From Pseudomonas cremoris (GTDB lineage Bacteria; Pseudomonadota; Gammaproteobacteria; Pseudomonadales; Pseudomonadaceae), in assembly GCF_014230465.1 (NCBI RefSeq), contig NZ_JAAXCY010000002.1, forward strand, positions 186,001 to 250,000: 64,000 bases of DNA, in the 5' to 3' direction. Position 1 is the first letter of the stretch; every line of letters begins with the position of its first letter. Shown one piece after another: positions 46,324-54,995 of this stretch. The position numbers and the translations under genes were made by a program. The notes below the pieces were generated by a model. That model had not been told where the DNA came from and made no database searches. It saw only the letters and a list, made by a program, of their open reading frames with translations.

Positions 46324-47453
46324 CAAGCCCTCGCGGTCAGTTCAATAACGTGTGGCAATTGCCAGAAAGTATCGCGTACCGCCTGATCCGAGAAACGCGC
46401 GTGCAAACGCTCCAGCATCAGCTCGGCGCACTGGCGCTGCTGGTGTTGATCCATCGCGGCCAGGTGCCCCAAGCCTTGGGCCAGGTGCTCGGCATCGCCG
46501 AAGGGGAACAGGATGCCCACGCCTTCGACCACTTCCCGTGCGCCGCCACAAGCGGTAGCCAGCAACGGTACGCCAGCGGCCATGGCTTCCAGCAGCACCA
46601 TGCCGAAAGGTTCGTGGTCGGAGCTCAGCGCAAACACGTCAAAGGCACGGAAGTAGCGGCGTGCATCCGGGACTTGGCCGAGGAACAGCACCTTGTCGGC
46701 AACCCCTAGCTCGCGGGCCAGTTCCTTGAGGTCCTGCTCCAGACGCCCGGTACCGAGGATGACCAGGCGGCTGTCGGCGGGCAACTGCGGCAAGGCCAGG
46801 GCAAAACCCTTGAGCAGCGTGGCCTGGTCCTTGTCCGGGTGCAGGCGACCGACATTGCCGACCACCCATTCGTCCGGCGAAAGCCCCAGGGCATCGCGCG
46901 CGTCGTCCTTCGACACTTGCAGGGCCTGCATGGCCTCGACATCGATGCGGTTGTACAAGGTCTGGATAGGCGCCGCCGGCCAGTTTGGCAGGCAACGACG
47001 AATGTCATCGCGCACGGCGTCGGAAACGCCCAAAAGGCTCAGGCGCTTGCGAAAAATCGAGGCAAACAGGCGGCGGCCTCGACGCTGGTAATCACCAAAG
47101 GCATGGTGCACGCCGATCACCTGCAAGCGCGTGGCGAGCAAAGCCACGTAGATCGGCTTGGCGCGGTGCGCAATGCAAAAGCTGAAGTTGCGCGATGCGG
47201 CAATCTTGCGCATCTCGGCGATGGCACCCAGCTTCAGGCCACGAATGGCCTTGGAACTGAATTCCATGAACAACACTTCATCGCTGGCACAGCCGGCGGC
47301 CACCTCGGGGTCGGCGACCCCGGTGAGGAACACCGTGGTCACCTTGTAGCCAGAACCGGCAAACAGGCTGGCGTACTGCCGCGCGCAGTCAAGGAACGGC
47401 CCGTCATAGCCGTGGCAGAACTGCAGGACGTGGCGTTCAGCCGATCGCGTCAT
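46323..47453 (-). CDS. wapH: Core glycosyltransferase WapH-like (GT4)
   Basis: A 376-residue GT4 enzyme. The C-terminal domain carries NVGRLHPDKDQATLLKGFALAL, RLVILGTGRLEQDL and the glutamate-rich SSDHEPFGMVLLEAMAAGVPLLA. The N-terminal region holds the acceptor site. By position and order (wapO, wapH, mig-14, dnpA, ssg) it matches P. aeruginosa WapH, thought to add an outer-core glucose. Its first 17 bases overlap the end of wapO. Confidence 0.85.
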   Translation of the reverse strand: MTRSAERHVLQFCHGYDGPFLDCARQYASLFAGSGYKVTTVFLTGVADPEVAAGCASDEVLFMEFSSKAIRGLKLGAIAEMRKIAASRNFSFCIAHRAKPIYVALLATRLQVIGVHHAFGDYQRRGRRLFASIFRKRLSLLGVSDAVRDDIRRCLPNWPAAPIQTLYNRIDVEAMQALQVSKDDARDALGLSPDEWVVGNVGRLHPDKDQATLLKGFALALPQLPADSRLVILGTGRLEQDLKELARELGVADKVLFLGQVPDARRYFRAFDVFALSSDHEPFGMVLLEAMAAGVPLLATACGGAREVVEGVGILFPFGDAEHLAQGLGHLAAMDQHQQRQCAELMLERLHARFSDQAVRDTFWQLPHVIELTARA

Positions 47454-49194
47454 AAGGGTCCACGCCGTCTTTGACGACCAGGATGTCTTCCATGATCAGG
47501 TACTGCAGGTCGGAGCCGAAGAACATGTTCAACGCGTCGGTCGGCGAGCAGATCATCGCTTCGCCACGACGGTTGAGCGAGGTGTTCAGCGACACGCCGT
47601 TGCCGGTCAACACTTCCAGCTCTTTCATCATGTCGTAGTAGCGCGGGTTGTACTCGCGCTTGAGTACCTGGGCGCGGGAGGTGCCATCTTCATGGACCAC
47701 TTCCGGCACACGGGTCTTCCACTCTTCCGACACTTCGAAGGTGAAGGTCATGAACGGCGCCGGGTGATCGACCTTGATCATCTGCGGGGCCACGGTGTCG
47801 AGCATCGATGGGCAGAAAGGCCTCCAGCGCTCGCGGAACTTGATCTGGTGGTTGATGCGGTCAGCCACGCCGGTGGCACTTGGGCAACCGATGATCGAAC
47901 GACCGCCCAACGCACGCGGGCCAAACTCCATGCGGCCCTGGAACCAGGCCACCGGGTTGCCGTCGACCATGATCTTGGCGATGCGCTTGGGCATGTTCTC
48001 GATCTTGCGCCAGTTCGGCTTGCTCTCGTGCTTGGCGCACGCAGCGATCACGTCTTCGTTGCTGTAGGACGGGCCGAGGTAGACGTGTTCCATTTTCTCG
48101 ACCGGTACGCCACGGGCGTGGGACACGTAGGCTGCAGCGCCCACTGCGGTGCCGGCATCGCCGGAAGCCGGCTGCACGAACAGCTCTTTGACGTCATCGC
48201 GGGCAATGATCTTCTGGTTCAGCTTCACGTTCAACGCGCAGCCACCGGCGAAGGCCAGCTTGCCGGTGTCCTTGAGGATGTCGCCCAGGTAGTGGTCGAT
48301 CATCTGCAAGGCCAGTTTCTCGAACAGCGCTTGCATGCTGGCGGCGTAGTGGATGTACGGCTCGTCGGCGATGTCGCCTTCGCGTTTCGGGCCCAGCCAC
48401 TCGATCAGTTTTGGCGAGAAGTAGAACCCTTTGCCCTTCTCTTTATAACGACGCAGGCCGATAACGTTGGCGTAGTCGGTGTTGATCACCAACTCGCCGT
48501 TTTCAAAGGAGGCCAGGCGCGAGAAATCGTATTTGCTGGCGTCGCCGTAAGGCGCCATGCCCATGACCTTGAACTCGCCGTCGAGCATCTCGAAACCGAG
48601 GAACTCGGTGATGGCACCGTACAGGCCACCCAGGGAGTCTGGATCGTAGAATTCCTTGATCTTGTGGATCTTGCCGTTCTCGCCGTAGCCGAAGAACGTA
48701 GTGGCATACTCACCTTTACCGTCGATGCCGAGGATCGCGGTTTTCTCCTGGAAGCCGGAGCAGTGGTAGGCGCTGGAAGCGTGGGCCAAGTGGTGTTCAA
48801 CCGGTTCGATCTTGATTTTCTTCGGATCGAAGCCCAGTTGCTCCAGGCACCAGACGATCTTGTTGCGATAGCGTTTGTAACGACGGTTGCCCATCAGGAT
48901 CGCGTCGAGGGCGCGGTCCGGGGCATACCAGTAACGCTTGGCGTAGTGCCAGCGCGCCTCGCCGAACAGGCTGATCGGGGCGAACGGGATCGCCACAACG
49001 TCAACGTCGGAAGGCTTGATACCGGCCTGTTCCAGGCAGAACTTCGCCGATTCGTAGGGCATGCGGTTCTTTGCATGTTTGTCGCGTACGAAGCGCTCTT
49101 CTTCGGCGGCCGCGATCAGCTTGCCGTCGATATACAAGGCTGCGGAAGGATCATGGCTAAGGGCGCCGGACAGGCCAAGAATCGTCAATGCCAC
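47437..49194 (-). CDS. wapO: Carbamoyltransferase (lipopolysaccharide core)
   Basis: A 585-residue enzyme of the NodU/CmcH carbamoyltransferase family. The N-terminal YrdC-unrelated ATPase-type fold begins LTILGLSGALSHDPSAALY. The metal/substrate residues appear in EHHLAHASSAYH and DGKGEYATT, then GGCALNVKLNQ. The C-terminal domain includes the characteristic RMEFGPRALGGRSIIG. In P. aeruginosa the equivalent gene carbamoylates a heptose of the inner core. It is the first gene of the minus-strand run to 41138, with its own promoter. Confidence 0.92.
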   Translation of the reverse strand: MALTILGLSGALSHDPSAALYIDGKLIAAAEEERFVRDKHAKNRMPYESAKFCLEQAGIKPSDVDVVAIPFAPISLFGEARWHYAKRYWYAPDRALDAILMGNRRYKRYRNKIVWCLEQLGFDPKKIKIEPVEHHLAHASSAYHCSGFQEKTAILGIDGKGEYATTFFGYGENGKIHKIKEFYDPDSLGGLYGAITEFLGFEMLDGEFKVMGMAPYGDASKYDFSRLASFENGELVINTDYANVIGLRRYKEKGKGFYFSPKLIEWLGPKREGDIADEPYIHYAASMQALFEKLALQMIDHYLGDILKDTGKLAFAGGCALNVKLNQKIIARDDVKELFVQPASGDAGTAVGAAAYVSHARGVPVEKMEHVYLGPSYSNEDVIAACAKHESKPNWRKIENMPKRIAKIMVDGNPVAWFQGRMEFGPRALGGRSIIGCPSATGVADRINHQIKFRERWRPFCPSMLDTVAPQMIKVDHPAPFMTFTFEVSEEWKTRVPEVVHEDGTSRAQVLKREYNPRYYDMMKELEVLTGNGVSLNTSLNRRGEAMICSPTDALNMFFGSDLQYLIMEDILVVKDGVDPYDAIG

Positions 49195-49221
49195 AGGGGT
49201 CTAGCCTCTTTTAGTCTGCAT

Positions 49222-49291
49222 GCAGGCGGGTCGCGCCTGAAAAAAGTGTGCTTCCTGCCTGGGCAGGAAACAGCTAAAGGGCGGGATTATA
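49222..49291 (-). promoter_or_regulatory. wapO promoter and structured leader
   Basis: On the minus strand: a TATAAT -10 (49291-49286), then a hairpin TTCCTGC-CCAG-GCAGGAA (49269-49252) followed after six bases by TTTTTT (49245-49240), then a second hairpin CAGGCG/CGCCTG (49238-49222). The wapO ATG lies 28 bases further on. The -35 is not clear. The T run after the first stem suggests an attenuator. Confidence 0.45.
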
Positions 49292-49336
49292 GCGTAAAAG
49301 CGGTGGGAAGCTGTTAGCGGCAAGCGCCAAGAGCGG

Positions 49337-49693
49337 TCAGCGGTAGATCTCGATACTGCCGTCCCTGCTCTGGCGATAGATCGTATAGGGCAGGACCAGC
49401 GTGTCCAACACGCCAGAGGCGACGAACTCGATGGCGACCACCGGCAGGAGGCTACCCGCATGGTCCGATAGGCTGATGTTGCTCAGGCTTTTTTCAGGTT
49501 GGGGTTCGCCATTGAGGGTACAAAAACCGTAAACCACCCCGCTATAGATACGTGGCACGTTTTCGCAGTGACTGCGTGAGTCCTTGAGGTTCTGGCTGGT
49601 CACGGCGTCAGGGCGAAATACCGTATTGACCGTGCCGCAACCGGCGAGTGACATAAACGCTACGACCCATAGGACTTTCGAGGTAACCCTCAC
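49337..49693 (-). CDS. YceK/YidQ family lipoprotein
   Basis: A 118-residue lipoprotein with signal peptide MRVTSKVLWVVAFMSLAGC (lipobox LAGC, Cys19). The mature part contains PRIYSGVVYGF, LPVVAIEFVASGVLDTLVLPYTIYRQ and ends in a short charged tail, the pattern of the YceK/YidQ (DUF1375) family of outer-membrane lipoproteins of unknown role. It is divergent from the TonB receptor gene and upstream of the wapO promoter on the same strand. It is not part of the core locus in P. aeruginosa as I recall. Confidence 0.82.
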   Translation of the reverse strand: MRVTSKVLWVVAFMSLAGCGTVNTVFRPDAVTSQNLKDSRSHCENVPRIYSGVVYGFCTLNGEPQPEKSLSNISLSDHAGSLLPVVAIEFVASGVLDTLVLPYTIYRQSRDGSIEIYR

Positions 49694-49808
49694 GAACCAC
49701 TCCTTTTGACACTTTGGCCATTGTCGTCGACAGGGCTTGCCACGCTACCATCGACGACCAAGACAACCCAGGGTACGTAAGCCGATTTGCAGCGTAGGGC
49801 GATTCTCA

Positions 49809-49833
49809 AATGATTAAAATCACCCAAATCATT
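49809..49833. promoter_or_regulatory. AT-rich inverted repeat upstream of TonB receptor
   Basis: AATGATT (49809-49815) and AATCATT (49827-49833) are inverted copies with an overlapping TGATT-AA-AATCA palindrome (49811-49822). This is AT-rich sequence in a GC-rich genome 57 bases before the receptor start, so it could bind a regulator. It does not match the Fur box well. Confidence 0.35.
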
Positions 49834-49889
49834 AAACTCGCGCCTTTTTTGCGCGTTTAACTCCAAACGCCACGGATTCTGGCTGACTC

Positions 49890-51995
49890 ATGAAAACCCT
49901 CGCTCACTTCACACTGTTGCTGCCCGGCTTGCTCGCCCTGAGCAATACCGCGCGGGCTGACGACACCGCCTTGATCCTGGACCCCAGCGTGGTCACCGGC
50001 TCACGCAGCGCCAGCCCGACCTTCGACCTGCCCTACTCGGTCGACAGCATCAGCCGCGAACAGATCAGCGATGGTCAACTCGGCATCAACGCCTCCGAAG
50101 CGCTGTCCCGCGTGCCAGGCCTGGTGGTGCAGAACCGCCAGAACTATGCCCAGGACTTGCAGATTTCCTCCCGTGGCTTCGGCGCCCGTTCGGCCTTTGG
50201 CGTACGCGGTATCAAGCTGATTGCCGACGGCATCCCCGCCAGCACCCCGGACGGCCAAGGCCAGGCGGCCACGTTCAACCTCGACACCGCCGAGCGCATC
50301 GAAGTACTGCGCGGCCCGGCCGCCACCTTGTATGGCAGCAACGCGGGCGGCGTAATCCAGATGTTCTCCCGCGACGGCGAAGGCCCGCCGCGTATCGGCG
50401 CCGAAACGCTGGTGGGCAGCGATGGCATGAGCAAGAACCACCTGACCGCCGAAGGTGCCGCCAATGGCACGGGCTTCGTGCTCGATGCCTCGCGCATGGA
50501 CACCGACGGCTATCGCGACCACAGCAGTGCACGTCGCGACCAGACCTTCGCCAAGCTCAACTTCCAACCGGATGAAGACAGCAAGCTGGCGCTGATCTAC
50601 AGCAGCCTGGAGCAGAACGGCACGCAGGATCCGCTGGGGCAGACGTGGAGTGCGTACAAGGCTGACCCGCGCTCGGTGAGCAGTAGCGCCCTGACGTACA
50701 ACACGCGCAAAAGCATCGATCACCAACAACTGGGGACGAATTACGAGCGGTACTTCGGCGATGCAACGTTGCAAGTGAATGCGTATACGGGGCGGCGGAG
50801 CGTGATTCAGTACTTGTCGATTCCCGACAAGTTCCCCAGTGGTGTCACCAACCCGGCCAACGCGCGCGGTGGCGTGGTGGCCTTCGACCGCAAGTTCTAC
50901 GGCGGCTCCGTGCATTGGCTGCAGCCCATCAGCAGCGCTCCGGGCGACCTGACCCTGATCGCCGGCCTCGACTACGACCGCAGCGAGGATGATCGCCAAG
51001 GCTACTCCAACACCGTCAACGGTGTGCACGGCGTCAAAGGCGCGTTGGGACGCGATGAAATCGATACTGCCACCAGCCTCGACCCGTTCCTACAAGCCAA
51101 CTGGCTGTTGGGCGACTGGACCCTGCAAGCTGGCCTGCGCCACAGCACCATGAAGATGGACGTGGACGACCACTTCATCACCAACGTCGACGGCGACGAC
51201 AGCGGCAGCAAGACCTACCAGAAGAACACCCCGTCTGTCAGCGTGATGTACGCGTTCACGCCCGACTTGCATGGCTATGTGAGCGCGGGTAAAGGCTTCG
51301 AGACCCCGACGCAAGCAGAATCGGCGTACTCCAGCACAAGCAATGGTTTCAACTTCGCGCTCAAACCATCGGTCAGCACACAATATGAAGTGGGCTTGAA
51401 AGCCCGTGTCGGCCAGGACACTCGCATCAATGCAGCAGTATTCCAGATCACCACCGAAGACGAATTAGTGGTCAGCCAATCCAACGGTGGTCGCACCACC
51501 TACCAAAACGCCGGCCGCACGCTGCGTCGCGGCTTCGAACTGGGCATCGAAAGCCAACTCAGCGAACAGTGGAGCACGAACCTCGCTTACACCCGCCTGC
51601 AAGCCACCTACGATAGCGACTTCACCAACAGTGGAAAGGCTATCGAGAAGGGCAACTACCTCCCCGGCGTACCGCAAACCACCCTGTTCGCCGAACTCAA
51701 CTGGAAACCCCGCGACTGGGTCAGCACCGCCATCGAGGGCATGTACCGCAGCAAGGTTTATGTCGAAGACACCAACAGCGAACGTGCCGCACCGGCCTAC
51801 AGCGTGTTCAATTGGCGCGCGCGCTTCGAACAGAAAGTCGAGCACTGGACCTTCCACCAGACCCTGCGCCTGGATAACCTGCTGGACCGCCAGTACGTCG
51901 GCTCGGTAATCGTCGGCGACAGCAACTTCCGCTACTACGAAGCCGCCCCCGGCCGCTCGTGGTATGCCGGCGCCGGTGCCGAGTACCAGTTCTAA
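49890..51995 (+). CDS. pqqU: TonB-dependent outer-membrane receptor, YncD/PqqU type
   Basis: A 701-residue receptor with a signal peptide (cut near residue 23, ARADDTA), a plug domain and a 22-strand barrel ending in aromatic YQF. The plug carries VPGLVVQNRQNYAQDLQISS, RGFGARSAFGVRG and IPASTPDGQGQ, which are near-identical to the corresponding parts of E. coli YncD. That receptor is now known as PqqU and takes up pyrroloquinoline quinone. The TonB box is not obvious. The match supports PQQ uptake as the leading idea, but the substrate of the Pseudomonas protein has not been shown here. No TonB/ExbBD genes are nearby. Confidence 0.82.
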   Translation: MKTLAHFTLLLPGLLALSNTARADDTALILDPSVVTGSRSASPTFDLPYSVDSISREQISDGQLGINASEALSRVPGLVVQNRQNYAQDLQISSRGFGARSAFGVRGIKLIADGIPASTPDGQGQAATFNLDTAERIEVLRGPAATLYGSNAGGVIQMFSRDGEGPPRIGAETLVGSDGMSKNHLTAEGAANGTGFVLDASRMDTDGYRDHSSARRDQTFAKLNFQPDEDSKLALIYSSLEQNGTQDPLGQTWSAYKADPRSVSSSALTYNTRKSIDHQQLGTNYERYFGDATLQVNAYTGRRSVIQYLSIPDKFPSGVTNPANARGGVVAFDRKFYGGSVHWLQPISSAPGDLTLIAGLDYDRSEDDRQGYSNTVNGVHGVKGALGRDEIDTATSLDPFLQANWLLGDWTLQAGLRHSTMKMDVDDHFITNVDGDDSGSKTYQKNTPSVSVMYAFTPDLHGYVSAGKGFETPTQAESAYSSTSNGFNFALKPSVSTQYEVGLKARVGQDTRINAAVFQITTEDELVVSQSNGGRTTYQNAGRTLRRGFELGIESQLSEQWSTNLAYTRLQATYDSDFTNSGKAIEKGNYLPGVPQTTLFAELNWKPRDWVSTAIEGMYRSKVYVEDTNSERAAPAYSVFNWRARFEQKVEHWTFHQTLRLDNLLDRQYVGSVIVGDSNFRYYEAAPGRSWYAGAGAEYQF

Positions 51996-52013
51996 CCCCC
52001 TACGGTGGGGCCA

Positions 52014-52070
52014 TGTAGCGAGCGGGCTTGTCCCGCGCTGGGTGACGATTCGACAAGCCCGCTCACTACA
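52014..52070. repeat. Inverted repeat, second family (copy 2)
   Basis: Arms TGTAGCGAGCGGGCTTGTC (52014-52032) and GACAAGCCCGCTCACTACA (52052-52070) pair over 19 bases with one mismatch. It shares the TGTAG-GAGCGGGCTTG core with the copy at 12441 and lies between two convergent genes. Confidence 0.85.
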
Positions 52071-52075
52071 AAAGT

Positions 52076-53512
52076 CTATGCGGCTGGCAAGCGCTGATCG
52101 ATGAGTTTGTACAACGCACTCTCCGGCGACCAATTACGCATGAACCGCGCCCGGTCCTTGGCATACGCCAAGGCGAAACTGGCGTCGGAACTGTGTTGGC
52201 ACATGGCATCAAGGTCGATCATCGACCAGCGATCCTTGTCCCAGAACAGGTTGTGCCCCTTGAAGTCGCCATGGCTGATACGTTCACGGATCAGTTCGGC
52301 GAACAAGTGGTCAAGCGCCAGCAACTCTGCTTCCGGCGCATCGCCGTTTTCGACGTAGGGCGCAAAACGCTCGATGATGTCCGGGCCCGGCAGGCACTCA
52401 GTGATCAGGTACGCACGGCTGCGCAGCCAAAAGAAGCGCTTTTCCAGCACGGCCAGCGGCTTGGGCGTGGCAATGCCGAGGAACGCCAGGCGGTTGCCTT
52501 CGCGCCAGGAGTGCCAGGCGCGGCTCGGACGCCAGAAGCGTTTGAGCCAATGGGCGAAACCCTTGATGTTGTAGCGCTTGATCACCAAAGGGCGGCCTGC
52601 CACCTCGGTACGGGCTACCGTCGCCGCACCGCCAGTCTTGTAAAGGTGGCCTTGGCCCAGCAAGGTGTCGGCCTGCGCCAGTACCGGCAGCATCTCGGCT
52701 TCTTCTTCACGCCGGATCGCACGCAGGGCGAACGGCCCTCGCAACACGCTGAACAAAGTGCACTCGCGGCCAACTTTGTTAAGAAAGTCCTTCAACCGCC
52801 AGGCGCTGACTTTACGTACCTGCTTTTCCAGGGCCTCCAGAGGCAAGGCGTGCTCGCCATTGCCCAGCAGGTAATACACCAGCAATTCTTCGGTGAAAGG
52901 CTCGAGGTTTTTAGGCAACTGGGCGAAGAACACGCCGAGGTTTTCCAGCACGCGATTACGCGACAGCGGCTTACCGGCCTCTTCGACGCGAATCCCGGCG
53001 CCGTCAATCAAATACAGTTTGCCGTCCTGGCGCAGCAGGTTGTCCAAGTGCAGATCTTCCTGCCACAGGCCTTTGGTGTGCATTTGAGCGATCGCACCCA
53101 ACGCTTCGGCCAGTACGGCGGTTTGCTCGTCCGCCAACGGCGGCAATGCTTCGACGGCGTGCCAGGCATCGCCCAGGCTTTCGGCGCCTTCGATAAATTC
53201 GAAAAGCAACCAACCACCCTCGCCTTCCCGCAGGCCGTCTGCCAGCAACAGTGGCGTGGTCAGGCCTTGCTCGGCCAGCAGGCGTACGCCCGCCAGTTCA
53301 CGCTGAAAATGCCGCGCTGCCTTGTTGCCGACCAACAATTTGGCCAACACCGGTCGACCGCGCCATACCGCTGCACCAACGTAGCGTTCGCCCGGCAGTA
53401 CCCGCAGCAGGCTCAGCAGTTGCAACTGGCCTGGGCCCGCCGCATCGGCAAGCTCAACGGTCAAGGGCAAGTCGGGTGTACGACCGGCAGTTTTCAGCTC
53501 GGACAAACGCAT
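52076..53512 (-). CDS. Tandem kinase-fold protein, LPS core kinase cluster
   Basis: A 478-residue protein made of two kinase-like halves. Half one has an ATP-lysine region (PVLAKLLV, Lys58), the catalytic loop EDLHLDNLL (Asp153) and metal motif YLIDGAG (Asp170). Half two, from about residue 290, has PLVIKRYN (Lys312), the loop HGDFKGHNLF (Asp416) and MIDLDAM (Asp433). Both catalytic aspartates are intact. It is the last gene of the waaF-led operon and its ATG overlaps the wapQ stop by one base. In position it matches P. aeruginosa PA5006. A role in phosphorylating inner-core heptose is likely but unproven, and the two sites could differ. Confidence 0.82.
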   Translation of the reverse strand: MRLSELKTAGRTPDLPLTVELADAAGPGQLQLLSLLRVLPGERYVGAAVWRGRPVLAKLLVGNKAARHFQRELAGVRLLAEQGLTTPLLLADGLREGEGGWLLFEFIEGAESLGDAWHAVEALPPLADEQTAVLAEALGAIAQMHTKGLWQEDLHLDNLLRQDGKLYLIDGAGIRVEEAGKPLSRNRVLENLGVFFAQLPKNLEPFTEELLVYYLLGNGEHALPLEALEKQVRKVSAWRLKDFLNKVGRECTLFSVLRGPFALRAIRREEEAEMLPVLAQADTLLGQGHLYKTGGAATVARTEVAGRPLVIKRYNIKGFAHWLKRFWRPSRAWHSWREGNRLAFLGIATPKPLAVLEKRFFWLRSRAYLITECLPGPDIIERFAPYVENGDAPEAELLALDHLFAELIRERISHGDFKGHNLFWDKDRWSMIDLDAMCQHSSDASFALAYAKDRARFMRNWSPESALYKLIDQRLPAA

Positions 53513-54264
53513 CAGCGGTTTTCCTTGTGGCTACGACGGGCGCTCAGGCGCTGATACCAAGTGTCGACCAACGCACTGCCTTCAGGCTGATCCAGATACG
53601 CCGCCAACAGTTGGCGCACCTGAGCATCTGACCATTGCGGCGCGCGGCGCAGCAGCGGCTCCAGATCCTTCACCCGATCACGCCAGCCGAACAACAGTGG
53701 GCGGGTTTTCTCCAGGTCGATCAACTGCGCGGCGTAGCCGTCGCCGGCGGCCTGCAAGAAAATATGTTTGGGATAAAAACAGCCGTGCACCTGCCCAACG
53801 CTGTGCAATTGACGAGCAAGCTGCCCACACGCCAACAGGATCGCGCGGTGCTGGGCATCACTCAGTTGTGGCCATTCTTCGAGCAGTGAGTCCAGGTCAT
53901 TCCAACCGTCCAGGGCGCGCGTCAGCAGCATGGCTCGGTGCTCGCCATCCACTTTGCGCTCACCGTAGAACGCGGCCTGCAACGCGGGAATGCCGAGATT
54001 GCGGTAACGGCTGATATTGCGAAACTCGCGGGAAAAACTCGGCTCGCCAAACGGCCGATGCAGGCTGCGCGTCAAGTAGTTGCTCTGGCGCTTGAGGTAG
54101 TAACCCTGGCCGTCGAGCTCCAGGCGAAACACGCTGCTCCAGCCGCCCCGACTGGTATTGGGTTCGTCCACCGCGTCCAATTGCTTGGCCCACAGCGAGT
54201 CGAATGTGGCGAGGCCATGGCGCTCTAACAGCGCACGGTCCTCAGCCGCCAGAAAATCACTCAT
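53512..54264 (-). CDS. wapQ: Lipopolysaccharide kinase, InaA/WapQ-like
   Basis: A 250-residue kinase-like protein of the InaA/LPS kinase family. The ATP-lysine region is GYYLKRQSNYL, the loop HGCFYPKHIFL, and the metal motif LIDLEKTRP. The loop has Cys where the catalytic Asp usually lies, as I recall for InaA-type members, so its chemistry may be unusual. It sits between wapP and the tandem kinase, overlapping both by four and one bases, and probably helps phosphorylate core heptose, as suggested for P. aeruginosa WapQ. Confidence 0.82.
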   Translation of the reverse strand: MSDFLAAEDRALLERHGLATFDSLWAKQLDAVDEPNTSRGGWSSVFRLELDGQGYYLKRQSNYLTRSLHRPFGEPSFSREFRNISRYRNLGIPALQAAFYGERKVDGEHRAMLLTRALDGWNDLDSLLEEWPQLSDAQHRAILLACGQLARQLHSVGQVHGCFYPKHIFLQAAGDGYAAQLIDLEKTRPLLFGWRDRVKDLEPLLRRAPQWSDAQVRQLLAAYLDQPEGSALVDTWYQRLSARRSHKENR

Positions 54265-54995
54265 TCGCGCCCCTCAAAAAACTTCACGACATGACGAATA
54301 CGCTGCTTGTCCGACGCAGTCAGGTGCCGGCGCTGGCGATACTGCATGTAAAAGCGCAGGCGCTGGGTGGCCGACAAATGATACTTGGCCACCTTGTCCA
54401 GGCAGGCCAGGTCTTTGGTGATGCGATATTTAAGCCAGAAGCCGCGCCAGAAATCACCGTTCGGGCAGTCGATCAGGTACAGGGTCGACTGGTCATCCAC
54501 CAGCAGGTTGCGCCACTTCAAGTCGTTGTGGGTGAAACGGTGATCGTGCATGGTGCGCGTGTATTCGGCGAGCTGACGGCTTACCGCGTCGACCCACTTG
54601 GGGTTGCGCAGGCGCGCATCGTTACGCTCGGCCAACACCGACAGGTCTTCGGTCCTGGGCAACTCGCGTGTGATCATCGCGCCACGGTCATAGGCCAAGC
54701 CATTGCGCTCCAGCCCCCAGGCAACTACGTCAGCGGTAGGAATGCCCCACTTGGCGAAGCGCTTGAGGTTCTGCCATTCGGACTTCACTCGCGGCTTGCC
54801 CAAATAGCGTCGCAACCCTTTGCCGGCGCCGGTGTAGCGCTTGACGTAATAATTGATACCGCCACGCTCCACACGGATCACTTCGGACAACGGATCATGG
54901 GTCAGCTGTACACCTTGTAGGGCAAACACAGCTTCAAGGCTGCCAAAGTCATCTGCCAGGTTGGCGTAGGCAGGTTCCAGGTTCCAACCCGCCAT
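54261..54995 (-). CDS. wapP: Lipopolysaccharide core heptose kinase WapP-like
   Basis: A 244-residue small kinase. Motifs in order: NYYVKRYTG (Lys52), HNDLKWRNLLV with catalytic Asp158, and YLIDCPNG with Asp176. It is thought to phosphorylate heptose II in P. aeruginosa. Its start overlaps the waaP stop by one base (TGATG) and its stop overlaps wapQ by four (ATGA), so the genes are translationally coupled. Confidence 0.88.
   Translation of the reverse strand: MAGWNLEPAYANLADDFGSLEAVFALQGVQLTHDPLSEVIRVERGGINYYVKRYTGAGKGLRRYLGKPRVKSEWQNLKRFAKWGIPTADVVAWGLERNGLAYDRGAMITRELPRTEDLSVLAERNDARLRNPKWVDAVSRQLAEYTRTMHDHRFTHNDLKWRNLLVDDQSTLYLIDCPNGDFWRGFWLKYRITKDLACLDKVAKYHLSATQRLRFYMQYRQRRHLTASDKQRIRHVVKFFEGRE

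Noticed and set aside
49801..49833. Fur box before the TonB receptor
   Set aside because: The AT-rich inverted repeats do not align with the 19-bp GATAATGATAATCATTATC consensus beyond a few bases, so iron control is not claimed.
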